Source: Magnetospirillum sp902729445 (GTDB lineage Bacteria; Pseudomonadota; Alphaproteobacteria; Rhodospirillales; Magnetospirillaceae). Taken from it: a DNA stretch of 64,000 nucleotides. The stretch spans positions 1 through 64,000 of the forward strand of contig NZ_CACVCE010000067.1 of the NCBI RefSeq assembly GCF_902729445.1, read 5' to 3'. The notes under the pieces are model-generated. The model made no database searches. It was not told the origin of the DNA and worked only from the letters and a program-made list of their open reading frames with translations. This document shows, in pieces, positions 34,219 through 42,103 of this stretch (the first letter of the stretch is position 1; the number at the start of each line of letters is the position of its first letter). A program made the translations under genes and the position numbers.

Positions 34219-35445
34219 ATGGATTACGAGCATTACTTCGCCAAGCGCATCGCCGACCTGAAAAGCGAGGGCCGCTATCGGGTGTTCGCCGATCTGGAAC
34301 GCCAGTGCGGCCGCTTCCCGGTGGCGCTGAATCACCGCGACGACGGCGTCCACGAAGTGGTGGTGTGGTGCTCGAACGATTATCTGGGCATGGGTCAGCA
34401 TCCCGAGGTCCTGGCCGCGGCCAAGGAAGCGGTCGATCGCTGCGGTGCCGGTGCCGGCGGCACCCGCAACATCTCGGGAACCAACCATTACCATGTCCTG
34501 CTGGAACAAGAGATCGCCGACTGGAACGCCAAGGAATCGGCGCTGTTGTTCACCTCGGGCTATGTCGCCAACCAGACGACGCTGTCGACCCTGGGGGCGA
34601 CCATCCCCGGCTGCGTGATCTTCTCGGACGAGTTGAACCACAACTCGATGATCGAGGGCATCCGCCATTCGCGCGCCGCCAAGCACGTCTTTCGCCACAA
34701 CGACCCGGAAAGCCTGGCCGAGGCGTTGAGCGCGTACCCGAAGGAGACGCCGAAGCTGGTGGCGTTCGAATCGGTCTATTCCATGGACGGCGACATCGCG
34801 CCGATCAAGGAAATGTGCGACGTCGCCGAGGCCCATAACGCCATGACCTTCATCGACGAGGTCCATGCCGCCGGCATGTACGGCGCCGAGGGCTCGGGCG
34901 TGGCCGAGCGCGACGGCCAGCGCGACCGCCTGACCATCATCCAGGCGACCCTGGCCAAGGCCATCGGCGTGGTCGGCGGCTATATCGCCGGCTCGAAATC
35001 GATGGTCGATTACGTCCGCTCGTTCGGGCCGGGTTTCATCTTCTCGTCGTCCTTGCCGCCGATGGTCGCCGCCGCCGCCCGCGCCTCGATCCAGGTGCTG
35101 CGCCGCACCCCCGAGATTCGCACCCGCCACCAGGAACGCGCCGCCACCTGCAAGGCGCGCCTGAAGGCCCAGGGCATCCCGGTGATGGACTCGGTCAGCC
35201 ACATCGTGCCGGTGATGGTGGGCAATGCCGCCCTGTGCAAGCAGGCGTCGGACCTGCTGCTGAAGAAGCACCACATCTACGTCCAGCCCATCAACTATCC
35301 CACCGTCCCGGTCGGCACCGAGCGCCTGCGCATCACGCCGACGCCCTTGCACACCGACGAGATGATGGATCATCTGGTCAAGTCGGTGGTGGCGGTGTGG
35401 GACGAGCTGGACCTGCACAAGATTCACGTCAAGGCGGCGGAATAG
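34219..35445 (+). CDS. hemA: 5-aminolevulinate synthase
   Basis: This enzyme condenses glycine with succinyl-CoA, the first step of heme synthesis in alphaproteobacteria (Shemin pathway). The 408-residue PLP enzyme starts MDYEHYFAKRIADLKSEGRY. It has VVWCSNDYLGMGQHPEV, GAGAGGTRNISGTNHYHVLL, MTFIDEVHAAGMYG with the PLP-ring Asp, and the Schiff-base Lys in LAKAIGVVGGYIAG. GPGFIFSSSLPP and PTVPVGTERLRITPTP are family marks. A 147-bp gap separates it from the aminotransferase. GGGGGAGG lies upstream of the ATG as binding site. It converges on the TonB-like gene with 18 bp between them. Confidence 0.96.
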   Translation: MDYEHYFAKRIADLKSEGRYRVFADLERQCGRFPVALNHRDDGVHEVVVWCSNDYLGMGQHPEVLAAAKEAVDRCGAGAGGTRNISGTNHYHVLLEQEIADWNAKESALLFTSGYVANQTTLSTLGATIPGCVIFSDELNHNSMIEGIRHSRAAKHVFRHNDPESLAEALSAYPKETPKLVAFESVYSMDGDIAPIKEMCDVAEAHNAMTFIDEVHAAGMYGAEGSGVAERDGQRDRLTIIQATLAKAIGVVGGYIAGSKSMVDYVRSFGPGFIFSSSLPPMVAAAARASIQVLRRTPEIRTRHQERAATCKARLKAQGIPVMDSVSHIVPVMVGNAALCKQASDLLLKKHHIYVQPINYPTVPVGTERLRITPTPLHTDEMMDHLVKSVVAVWDELDLHKIHVKAAE

Positions 35446-35463
35446 CCGCCACATCCGCCCGCG

Positions 35464-36183
35464 TCAGCGCGCGTCCTTGAAGCGCAGATCCAGCCGCACG
35501 GCGAACGGCGCCTTGGCCTTCAAGGCCTCGGGCAGTTTCAGCGGCTGGGCCTGGCGGATGGCCCGGTACAGCGCATCGATGGTGCGGCGCTGAATGCTTT
35601 GCGGGTGCAGCTGGGAATAGCCGTCGAACACCTCGTCGGGGTTCCACGGCCGACGGGAATCGTAAATCTCGGCGAAATAGCCGTCGGGCCGCACCGTCAC
35701 CGACACCCGCATGTCGGCCTGGTCGTAGGCGGCCAGTTCCTTCGGCGGCTTCCATTGGCGGACCACCTGCGACAACACGAAATCGCGCTCGTTCTGGGTG
35801 ACCGGAATGGGCTTCTTGACGGCGGCAAGCTTCTCGGCGGGCTTGGCGACCACCGCCGACGGGGCGGTACTTTCCTTGGCCGGCGCAGGACTGGATCGTT
35901 GCGCCAACTCGCCCTGTTCCAGTTGAGGAATGGCGCGGCCATCCTTCTCGGGCTGCGGCTTGGCCCCGCCCTGATCGGCCGGCGGGGCCGGCTTCTGGGC
36001 AGGTGGGGGCACCAACTCGACCGCCACCGACGGCGGCTCGGGATCCTTGATCCGGGGGATCGGAAAGCCCAGCCAGGCGATCGCCAGGGCCAGATGGACC
36101 AGCGCCGACAGCACCAGCGGCACCGCCTTGAAACGGCGGCGGTCAGAGGGCGCTGACATATCGAGAACCGGGGCGGCAAGCAT
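35464..36183 (-). CDS. TonB/TolA-like energy-coupling protein
   Basis: The 239-residue protein has one N-terminal membrane segment (VPLVLSALVHLALAIAWLGF). Within it, SALVH fits the S-x3-H motif by which TonB and TolA contact ExbB/ExbD or TolQ/TolR. A periplasmic linker rich in Pro, Ala and Lys follows (residues 50-150), then a C-terminal TolA/TonB-type domain with VVRQWKPPKELAAYDQADMR and VSVTVRPDGYFAEI. No exbBD or tolQR genes are nearby. The start at 36183 is the longest credible one; an internal ATG at 36159 (MSAPSDRRR) is an alternative. It is divergent from the PadR-like gene. Confidence 0.75.
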   Translation of the reverse strand: MLAAPVLDMSAPSDRRRFKAVPLVLSALVHLALAIAWLGFPIPRIKDPEPPSVAVELVPPPAQKPAPPADQGGAKPQPEKDGRAIPQLEQGELAQRSSPAPAKESTAPSAVVAKPAEKLAAVKKPIPVTQNERDFVLSQVVRQWKPPKELAAYDQADMRVSVTVRPDGYFAEIYDSRRPWNPDEVFDGYSQLHPQSIQRRTIDALYRAIRQAQPLKLPEALKAKAPFAVRLDLRFKDAR

Positions 36184-36291
36184 GGCGGGCCGGACCCTAC
36201 CGTAACGGCGGCCGGGAATAAACCCCTGCGACAGTGGACGCCAGCCGTTGCATCCCTTATATTTGTCGCATTGAACAACGAGGCTTGGCCG

Positions 36292-36840
36292 ATGTTCGCC
36301 GACAACACCCTGACCCCGAAGGAAGCGGTGCGCTTGTGCGCGCTGGGCTCGATTGCGCGCGCGCCCCAGCGTTACAGCGAACTGGCCGGCGCGGTGCGTC
36401 ACTTCATCAGCCGGGTGGCCGGGCCGCAGATCGACTTGATGGGCACCTCGATCGAGCTTCTGCGCTATGAAGGTCTGGTCCAGGCGGTCGATGGCACCGG
36501 CGCCGGGATGGAGGACGACGCAATCCTGGCCATCACCGAGGCCGGCCGGGTCGAGCTCATCACCCTGCTGACCGCCCGTCTGCGCGCCGGCAGCGATTTG
36601 TCGAAGCTGATCGTCGCCTTGAAGATGCGGTTCATGGATTTGTTGCCGGCCAACCAGCAGCGCGCCCAGGCCGATCTGATGATCGAGACGGTCGAAGGCG
36701 AATTGGCCCGCCTGATCGATCTGCGCGGGGCCTTCGCCGGTGATGGCGACGGCTGCCATCTGACCGACTGGCTGGATCACGACATCGAATTGCTGGAAAC
36801 CCGGCTGACCTGGCTGGAAGAGTTCAGCGCCCGCCTGTGA
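36292..36840 (+). CDS. PadR-like winged-helix regulator
   Basis: The 182-residue protein looks like a PadR-family regulator. An N-terminal winged helix (TPKEAVRLCALGSIARA, then YSELAGAVRHFISRV and SIELLRYEGLVQAVD) precedes the beta wing ending ILAITEAGRVELITLL. A helical C-terminal dimerisation region (residues 95-180) follows. The ATG at 36292 has GAGG 8 nt upstream; a TTG at 36271 is possible. Its stop overlaps the radC start by GTGA, so regulator, radC and the ParA gene form one coupled unit. The effector and targets are unknown. Confidence 0.72.
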   Translation: MFADNTLTPKEAVRLCALGSIARAPQRYSELAGAVRHFISRVAGPQIDLMGTSIELLRYEGLVQAVDGTGAGMEDDAILAITEAGRVELITLLTARLRAGSDLSKLIVALKMRFMDLLPANQQRAQADLMIETVEGELARLIDLRGAFAGDGDGCHLTDWLDHDIELLETRLTWLEEFSARL

Positions 36841-37571
36841 GCGTCGAACCCGCCCTGCCTGGCCTGGACGACCAGGCCGCCGACGCCAACCCGCATTATC
36901 TGGGCCATCGCGACCGCCTGCGCAGCCGGTTTCTCGCCGCCCCCGACAGCCTGCCCGATTACGAATTGCTGGAATTGCTGCTGTCGTCGGTGATCGCCCG
37001 CGTCGATACCAAGCCCTTGGCCAAGGCCCTGATCGACGAATTCGGCGGTTTCGGCGAGGTGCTGGCGGCCCCGGTCGCCGTGCTGGAAGCCTTTCCCAAG
37101 GTCGACAAGGCCCGCATCACGCCCACCGTCGCCGCCTATCTGAAGGTGGCCGAGCAATCGGCCCGGCGGCTGGCCAAACTGGCGGTGCTGGACCAGCCGG
37201 TGCTGACCCGCTGGGACCAGTTGATCGATTATTGCAACATGGCCATGGGCCGCCTGCCGACCGAGCAGTTCCGCCTGCTGTTCCTGGACCGCAAGAACGT
37301 GTTGGTCGCCGACGAATTGCAGCAGCAGGGCACCGTCGATCACACGCCGCTTTACCCGCGCGAGGTGGTCAAGCGGGCGCTGGAGCTGAACGCCTCGGCC
37401 CTGATCATGGTCCACAACCATCCCAGCGGCGACCCCACGCCGTCCCGGGCCGACATCGACATGACCCGCCAGGTCAGGGACGCCTTGAAGGCGGTCGGCA
37501 TCGCCCTGCACGACCATCTGATCATCGGCCGCAAGGGCCATAACAGTTTCAAGAGCATGGGGCTGTTGTGA
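36837..37571 (+). CDS. radC: RadC-family JAB/MPN-domain protein
   Basis: RadC proteins (UPF0758) have a helix-hairpin-helix region and a C-terminal JAMM metal site. Here the N-terminus reads HYLGHRDRLRSRFLAA and DYELLELLLSSVIARVDTKP. The JAMM motif is in MVHNHPSGDPTPSRADID, with two histidines and an aspartate. A DNA-repair role has been questioned; the biochemical function is unclear. The 244-residue length is normal. It starts at a GTG that overlaps the PadR stop (GTGA) and ends in another GTGA overlap with the ParA gene, so it is not an isolated radC as in most genomes. Confidence 0.92.
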   Translation: MSVEPALPGLDDQAADANPHYLGHRDRLRSRFLAAPDSLPDYELLELLLSSVIARVDTKPLAKALIDEFGGFGEVLAAPVAVLEAFPKVDKARITPTVAAYLKVAEQSARRLAKLAVLDQPVLTRWDQLIDYCNMAMGRLPTEQFRLLFLDRKNVLVADELQQQGTVDHTPLYPREVVKRALELNASALIMVHNHPSGDPTPSRADIDMTRQVRDALKAVGIALHDHLIIGRKGHNSFKSMGLL

Positions 37572-38641
37572 GCGGCACCGACATCGCCGCCCCGGCCCTG
37601 CCGCCGATCATCGCCGTGTTCAACCACAAGGGCGGCGTCGCCAAGACCACCACCGCCGCCAACCTGGCCACCTGCCTGGCCGCCTTCGGACTGAAGGTGG
37701 TGCTGATCGACCTGGACGCCCAGGGCAACGCCACCGCCGGGTTCGGCGTGCTGCCGCTGCCGGCGGTCGGGTCCTATGACGTGCTCTTGGGCAATTCGGA
37801 AATCGAGCCGGTGCTGGCCCCCTCGGGCTTTCCGGGCTTGAGCCTGCTGCCGGCCACCACCGACCTGCGCCTGGCCGAACTGCAACTGGCGACCGACGAA
37901 CATTCGCACCTGCAATTGCGCAAGTCGCTGACCGAGCACCGATTGTCCCGATGGGCCGACATCGCCGTGATCGATTGCCCGCCATCCCTGGGCATGGTCA
38001 CCGCCAACGCCCTGACCGCCGCCAGCCATGTGGTGATTCCGGCCAGGCCCGACCCCTATACCCACGAAGGCCTGGTCAATACCTGGCACGAGATCAAGCG
38101 GCTGAAGGAAACCGTCAATTCCCGGCTGACGGTGGCCGGCATCCTGCTGACCATGGTCACCGGCGACGCCACCGAAACCGACGTGGCCCGCACCATGCGG
38201 GCCGAGTTCGGCGACGTGGTCTACAAGGTCATGGTCGAAACCGACCCCAAGGTGGTCGAGGCGGCCCAAGCCGGCGTGCCGGTGGTGGTGCTGGACCCCG
38301 ACGGCGCCTCGGGCCGGGCCTATGTGGCGGCGACGTTGGAGCTTCTGACCCGTCTGGCCGCCGGCCAGCCCCTGCCTGACGGCTTCAATCAGGACAGCGT
38401 GTTGAACACCTTGCGCGAGTGGCGGGCGCGGCTGCCGGCCCTGCAGCGACGCCCCACCGAGTCCGAGGCATGGGCCGCCGTGCCCAAGGCCTGGGACGAT
38501 GCCGAGCCGCACGACGATTGGACGCCCGAGCGCCTGACCCCGGCCGAACCGGCGCGGAAGTTCACCTTGGGCTGGCTGGTCGGCGCCTTTTTGGCCGGGC
38601 TGGCCCTGGGGGCCGGACTGGCGCTGACTATTGCAGGGTGA
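37568..38641 (+). CDS. ParA-family ATPase with C-terminal membrane anchor
   Basis: The 357-residue protein is a ParA/MinD-type P-loop ATPase. The deviant Walker A is HKGGVAKTTTAANL near residue 21, followed by VVLIDLDAQGNATAGFG, VIDCPPSLGMVTANALTAA and VVIPARPDPYTHEG. It differs from Soj/ParA by a C-terminal extension (residues 270-357) that ends in a membrane segment, FTLGWLVGAFLAGLALGAG. No ParB or parS is near, so chromosome segregation is unlikely to be its job. A membrane-bound positioning role is an inference. It is coupled to radC by GTGA and its last 14 bp overlap the convergent STAS gene. Confidence 0.85.
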   Translation: MSGTDIAAPALPPIIAVFNHKGGVAKTTTAANLATCLAAFGLKVVLIDLDAQGNATAGFGVLPLPAVGSYDVLLGNSEIEPVLAPSGFPGLSLLPATTDLRLAELQLATDEHSHLQLRKSLTEHRLSRWADIAVIDCPPSLGMVTANALTAASHVVIPARPDPYTHEGLVNTWHEIKRLKETVNSRLTVAGILLTMVTGDATETDVARTMRAEFGDVVYKVMVETDPKVVEAAQAGVPVVVLDPDGASGRAYVAATLELLTRLAAGQPLPDGFNQDSVLNTLREWRARLPALQRRPTESEAWAAVPKAWDDAEPHDDWTPERLTPAEPARKFTLGWLVGAFLAGLALGAGLALTIAG

Positions 38642-38930
38642 AGTATTTGTGCAGCTTGCTGATGCTGATCAGCTTGGCGACCTGACCGGACGCGCCCTTG
38701 AGGACCAGTTCGGTCTCGGTCTGCTGGGCGGCGTCGCGCACGATCAGCAGCATGCCCAAGGCCGACGAATCGACGAACTCCACCTTTTCCAGGTCGAAAA
38801 CGGTGATTTTCGGGCGGTCGGTATTGATGCGGGCCAGGATGTCGCGAAACCCCTTATAGTCCGAATGGGTCATGCGGCCCGAGACATGGATGGTCAGGGC
38901 CTTGTCCCGACCTTCGAAGGCATAGTCCAT
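38628..38930 (-). CDS. STAS-domain anti-sigma factor antagonist
   Basis: The 100-residue protein is a single STAS domain like SpoIIAA/RsbV. ITVFDLEKVEFVDSSALGML carries the phosphorylatable serine in the DSSALG motif. Such proteins bind a HATPase kinase when unphosphorylated. It is divergent, by 140 bp, from a HATPase gene and a response-regulator phosphatase gene, which makes all three parts of one partner-switching system. The start at 38930 has GGAG 8 nt upstream; a longer frame to 38987 is less likely. Confidence 0.88.
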   Translation of the reverse strand: MDYAFEGRDKALTIHVSGRMTHSDYKGFRDILARINTDRPKITVFDLEKVEFVDSSALGMLLIVRDAAQQTETELVLKGASGQVAKLISISKLHKYFTLQ

Positions 38931-39070
38931 GGCTTGGGCTCCATCCTGCGGTCTGCTGGAATTCTGTTCGCGGGTGCGAACGTCCATGTCATATTAGCGG
39001 CTTGCCACGGATGACGACAGTCGGAAAAAGCGTCAATCGTGTGATGATTAATGACACCGCAAGGATCCCA

Positions 39071-39772
39071 ATGCCTCGCCTGTTGTTCGAGGAATGTAGT
39101 TCAGCCGAACTGGCGACCGTGCTGCCGGGGCGTTTGAAACGCCGTGAAAATGATGCAGGCGAAATCTTGGTTAAGGCCGACTTCCAGGAGGACGATATTG
39201 TCCGCGCGCTGCGGGCTCCCTTTCGCGGCGGCATTCAACTCTCGGCTGATGGCGAGTCCCGGTTGGGCGAGTACTTCCTTGCCCACGTGAGAGACGGCGG
39301 GATCGGCTTGTCGCTCTGCACCGGGGCCGCCTACGATGCCGATGTCGCCGGCCCGTTCGTCCAGGCCCTGTGGCGCCTTGCTGCGGCCGGTCCGGCCGAC
39401 GAGGCGATCTGCCTGGCGGTGCACGAGGCTTTGGCCAATGCGCTGGTGCACGGCAATCTTGAAGTCCCGCGGCTGGACGAGGATTTGGACGCCTTCCTGG
39501 GGCATTGCCAGTTGCTGGAAGACGCCAAGAGCGACCCTGCCCGCTGGGGGCGGCGGATCGAAATTTCCGGTATCGGCAAAGGCGGCGACGTCGAGGTCGC
39601 CATCCAGGACCAGGGGCTTGGATATCAGGTTCATGGCCCGGCGACCGGCAAGGCTGGGCATCGCCTGCATGGCCTGGAACTGATCAACGCCTGCACCTCG
39701 AATGTCCGGGTCGAGGATGGCGGTCGCTGCCTGGTCCTGGTCTTTGCCACGCAAAGGAGCGATGAATCATGA
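39071..39772 (+). CDS. HATPase-domain anti-sigma/serine kinase-like protein
   Basis: The 233-residue protein ends in a GHKL ATPase domain of the RsbW/SpoIIAB type. The N box is CLAVHEALANALVHGNLEV, and the G1-like region is VEVAIQDQGLGYQV followed by GHRLHGLELI. The N-terminal 95 residues are a separate, unassigned region. It probably phosphorylates the STAS protein encoded divergently and may hold a sigma factor or another target. No sigma factor gene is adjacent. The ATG at 39071 has AAGG 6 nt upstream. Its stop overlaps the phosphatase gene by ATGA. Confidence 0.82.
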   Translation: MPRLLFEECSSAELATVLPGRLKRRENDAGEILVKADFQEDDIVRALRAPFRGGIQLSADGESRLGEYFLAHVRDGGIGLSLCTGAAYDADVAGPFVQALWRLAAAGPADEAICLAVHEALANALVHGNLEVPRLDEDLDAFLGHCQLLEDAKSDPARWGRRIEISGIGKGGDVEVAIQDQGLGYQVHGPATGKAGHRLHGLELINACTSNVRVEDGGRCLVLVFATQRSDES

Positions 39773-40908
39773 CTTTGTCGGATTGCCGCGTCCTGATCGT
39801 CGATGATCATTCCCACAATCGGGCCTTGCTGGCCGCCCTGCTGGAAGGGCTGTCGATCACCTTGGTCGAACAGGCCGCCAACGGGATCGAAGGGCTGGAA
39901 AAGGTGGCCCGCCGCCGCCCCGACCTGATCTTGCTGGATGTGATGATGCCCGGCATGGACGGCTATGAAATGTGCCGCAAGCTGCGCCAGACCTATTCCC
40001 ATTCCGACCTGCCGGTGATCTTCGTCACCGCCCTGGACAGCCCCGAGGAACGCTCGGCCTGTTTTGCCGCCGGCGGCACCGACATGGTCGCCAAGCCGAT
40101 CAACGGGCCGGAAATCGCCGCGCGCGTCGGCGTTCATCTGGAAAACCGCATCCTGCTGGACCGGCTGCGCGCCTTCCAGGAGCGCCTGTCGCTGGAGCTG
40201 GAAGCGGCCCGGGCCATCCAGGAAAACCTGACCCCCGGCCAGGCCGAGCTCAACCGGATCGGTGCCGCCACCGGCACGGTGATCCACGCCCATGCCGAGA
40301 CCAGTTCCGAACTGGGCGGCGATTTCTGGAGCGTGCGCGACGACGGCGACGGCCATGTGGTGGTGCTGCTGGCCGATTTCGCCGGGCACGGGGTGGCCCC
40401 GGCCTTGAACGTCATCCGCCTGCACACCTTGTTCGGGCGGATTGGCGCCGCGTCGGCCCCGCACGAGGCGATGGTGGCCCTCAACGCCGAATTGAAGGCC
40501 TTGCTGCCGGTCGGCCAGTACGCCACCGCCCTTTACGGCATTTTCGACGCCCGGCGCGGCAGGTTCAGCTTCGCCGGCGCCGCCGCGCCGCCCTTCTGGA
40601 TCGTCGAGAACGGGCAGGCCCGCTATATCGAGGCGTCCGGCCCGCCGCTGGGCGCATTCGAAGACGCCGAATACGAGACGCAAACCGTCGAGATCGGGCC
40701 GGACGCCCAATTGTTCCTGCACAGCGACGCGCTGATGGAAAGCCAGGTCGATGGCGCCGACATCGCCGACGAGCAGATCCTGGCCGCCTGGCTGGTCGAG
40801 GATGCCGGGTCGGGTTCGTTGCCCCAGGCCTTGGCGGCCCGCTTCCACCGCCTGCTGCCGGGACCGCCGCCCGACGATCTGACCATGATTTCCATCGCCC
40901 GGCGGTAA
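39769..40908 (+). CDS. Response regulator with PP2C (SpoIIE/RsbU) phosphatase domain
   Basis: The 379-residue protein has an N-terminal receiver domain: acidic pair in LIVDDHSHNR, phospho-acceptor Asp in LILLDVMMPGMDGYEMC, and Lys in DMVAKPINGPE. A short linking helix (LEAARAIQENL) follows, then a PP2C-type serine phosphatase with GGDFWSV, VVVLLADFAGHGVAPAL and a final PPPDDLTMISIARR. It should dephosphorylate the nearby STAS protein when its receiver is phosphorylated, linking a two-component signal to partner switching. The cognate histidine kinase is not in the window. Coupled by ATGA to the HATPase gene. Confidence 0.9.
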   Translation: MTLSDCRVLIVDDHSHNRALLAALLEGLSITLVEQAANGIEGLEKVARRRPDLILLDVMMPGMDGYEMCRKLRQTYSHSDLPVIFVTALDSPEERSACFAAGGTDMVAKPINGPEIAARVGVHLENRILLDRLRAFQERLSLELEAARAIQENLTPGQAELNRIGAATGTVIHAHAETSSELGGDFWSVRDDGDGHVVVLLADFAGHGVAPALNVIRLHTLFGRIGAASAPHEAMVALNAELKALLPVGQYATALYGIFDARRGRFSFAGAAAPPFWIVENGQARYIEASGPPLGAFEDAEYETQTVEIGPDAQLFLHSDALMESQVDGADIADEQILAAWLVEDAGSGSLPQALAARFHRLLPGPPPDDLTMISIARR

Positions 40909-40913
40909 CGACG

Positions 40914-40943
40914 AAGGCCGGACCATCACTGGCCCGGCCTTTT
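40914..40943. terminator. Terminator between the phosphatase and rhodanese genes
   Basis: AAGGCCGG pairs with CCGGCCTT (the stem extends by CC/GG past one mismatch), with TTTT following on the plus strand. It serves the phosphatase gene and may also work for the convergent rhodanese gene. Confidence 0.75.
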
Positions 40944-40972
40944 GATTCGGCAACCGCGACGGAGCGACGCGC

Positions 40973-41308
40973 CTAGTCCTGGCGGATGGTGGCGAGGCCG
41001 GCATCCTTCCAGGCGTTCAGGCCGCCCTTCATGTGGATGGCCCAGCCCTGGCCGGACGAGATCAGCTTGTTGGCGATGGCCGCCGAGCGCACGCCGCCCA
41101 GACACGAGATGATCACCTTGCGGCCGGGGAAGGTGGGCCAAGTCTCGAGTTCGAAATCGCTCATGGGCGACAGCACCGAGCCGGGGATGCTTTCCTCGGC
41201 GAATTCTTCTTCTTCGCGCACATCGACCAGCACGGCCTCACCGGCATCCAGCATCGCCTTGACGGTGGCGGGGTCCAGTTCGATCAGGCCGGAATTCACG
41301 ATGCTCAT
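40973..41308 (-). CDS. Rhodanese-like sulfurtransferase
   Basis: The 111-residue single-domain rhodanese has VLVDVREEEEFAEESIPG near residue 27 and the active-site loop ISCLGGVRSAAIA with the catalytic cysteine. It ends with MKGGLNAWKDAGL, the usual C-terminal motif. Such proteins carry sulfane sulfur in the cytoplasm. A strong, AT-rich promoter region with a palindrome in its spacer lies upstream, suggesting inducible expression. No sulfide-oxidation genes are adjacent. Confidence 0.9.
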   Translation of the reverse strand: MSIVNSGLIELDPATVKAMLDAGEAVLVDVREEEEFAEESIPGSVLSPMSDFELETWPTFPGRKVIISCLGGVRSAAIANKLISSGQGWAIHMKGGLNAWKDAGLATIRQD

Positions 41309-41341
41309 GATGTGCGCTCCTTAATTTCACGTCGCGAATTA

Positions 41342-41371
41342 TCTATATCGCACTGCGATGAGCGATTTCAA
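41342..41371 (-). promoter_or_regulatory. Rhodanese promoter with palindrome in the spacer
   Basis: TTGAAA (41371-41366) and TATAGA (41347-41342) are 18 nt apart. The spacer and the edge of the -10 hold ATCGCA-G-TGCGAT (41347-41359), a 6-1-6 palindrome placed where a repressor would block polymerase. Confidence 0.6.
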
Positions 41372-41430
41372 CACAAAAAAACAGTGTGAAAATAGATTTA
41401 TGTGCGATAGAACATAAAAACAATGTGAAA
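41359..41430. repeat. Direct repeat upstream of the rhodanese gene
   Basis: Two related AT-rich stretches, about 41359-41391 and 41401-41430, share TGNGCGAT near one end, runs of A, and NTGTGAAA at the other. They repeat with a period of about 41 bp, as if the regulatory region had been duplicated. Confidence 0.5.
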
Positions 41431-41472
41431 TATGGGCGACACCCATCACCGGCCGGAGGGCAGCCGGGCGGC

Positions 41473-41820
41473 TCAGTCGACCAGGCGGGCGAAGTTTCTG
41501 ACGTTATTGATCAGGATGTGGAGCAGGCGGGTGACGAAGGGATCGACTCCGGCCAGCTTGGTATCGACCAGCATCTTGGGCAGGACGATGACGTTGACGT
41601 TGGTTTTGGCGGTGGCGGTGGCCATGCGCGGCGCGCCATCGATCAGGGCCATCTCGCCGAAGATGGCGCCGTCGTTCAGATCGGCGATCTTGGTCCGCCC
41701 GCGCGACAACTCGACGGTGCCGGTCTGGACGATATAGGCGACCGAGCCATGGTCGCCTTCCTTGAAGATCACCTCGCCCGCCCCGTAAGAGCGGCGATCG
41801 AGAACCGGGCCCTGTGACAT
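41473..41820 (-). CDS. Single-domain cyclic-nucleotide-binding protein
   Basis: The 115-residue protein is a lone cNMP-binding beta-roll: AGEVIFKEGDHGSVAYIVQ at the start, then GAIFGEMALIDGAPRMATA, which is the phosphate-binding cassette with the Glu and Arg that hold a cyclic nucleotide. There is no helix-turn-helix, channel or kinase domain attached, so it would have to act through a partner. It ends with a helical lid (LLHILINNVRNFARLVD). It lies next to the guaA island junction, on the host side. Confidence 0.88.
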   Translation of the reverse strand: MSQGPVLDRRSYGAGEVIFKEGDHGSVAYIVQTGTVELSRGRTKIADLNDGAIFGEMALIDGAPRMATATAKTNVNVIVLPKMLVDTKLAGVDPFVTRLLHILINNVRNFARLVD

Positions 41821-41923
41821 GAACTCATCCGATCATGGAAAGACGGCGACCATGATAGGGCCAAACTGTGCGTCCGTCACTGGTGCTTGATGGTGCCCGG
41901 GGGGAGAGGGGTGGGGGAATTCC
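41821..41923. other. Short gap between the cNMP protein and the guaA relic
   Basis: No gene or clear signal. A G-rich run (GGGGGGAGAGGGGTGGGGG) sits just before the displaced guaA tail. Confidence 0.4.
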
Positions 41924-42004
41924 TCACTCCCACTCGATCGTCCCCGGCGGCTTCGAGGTGATGTCATAGGTCACCCGGTTGATGCGCTGGACCTTGGTGA
42001 TGAT
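41924..42004 (-). pseudogene. Detached guaA 3' end (island boundary repeat A)
   Basis: These 81 bp encode, on the minus strand, a guaA C-terminus (ITKVQRINRVTYDITSKP then PGTIEWE and stop) but have no gene body upstream. They match the true guaA end at 43821-43901 at 73 of 81 positions, with the last 30 bp identical. The two copies bound an island of about 1.8 kb. Either this is the original host tail displaced by an insertion that brought a new tail, or it came with the element's attachment site; the sequence alone does not decide. Confidence 0.85.
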
Positions 42005-42103
42005 TGGAGAAGTTAGCTCAACAGCTGCCATCTTCCCGCCTTTCTGCCATTATAGAGGACAGCAGGAGACGCAAATCGGCAGGACGCCACACACAGCGCC
42101 GAG

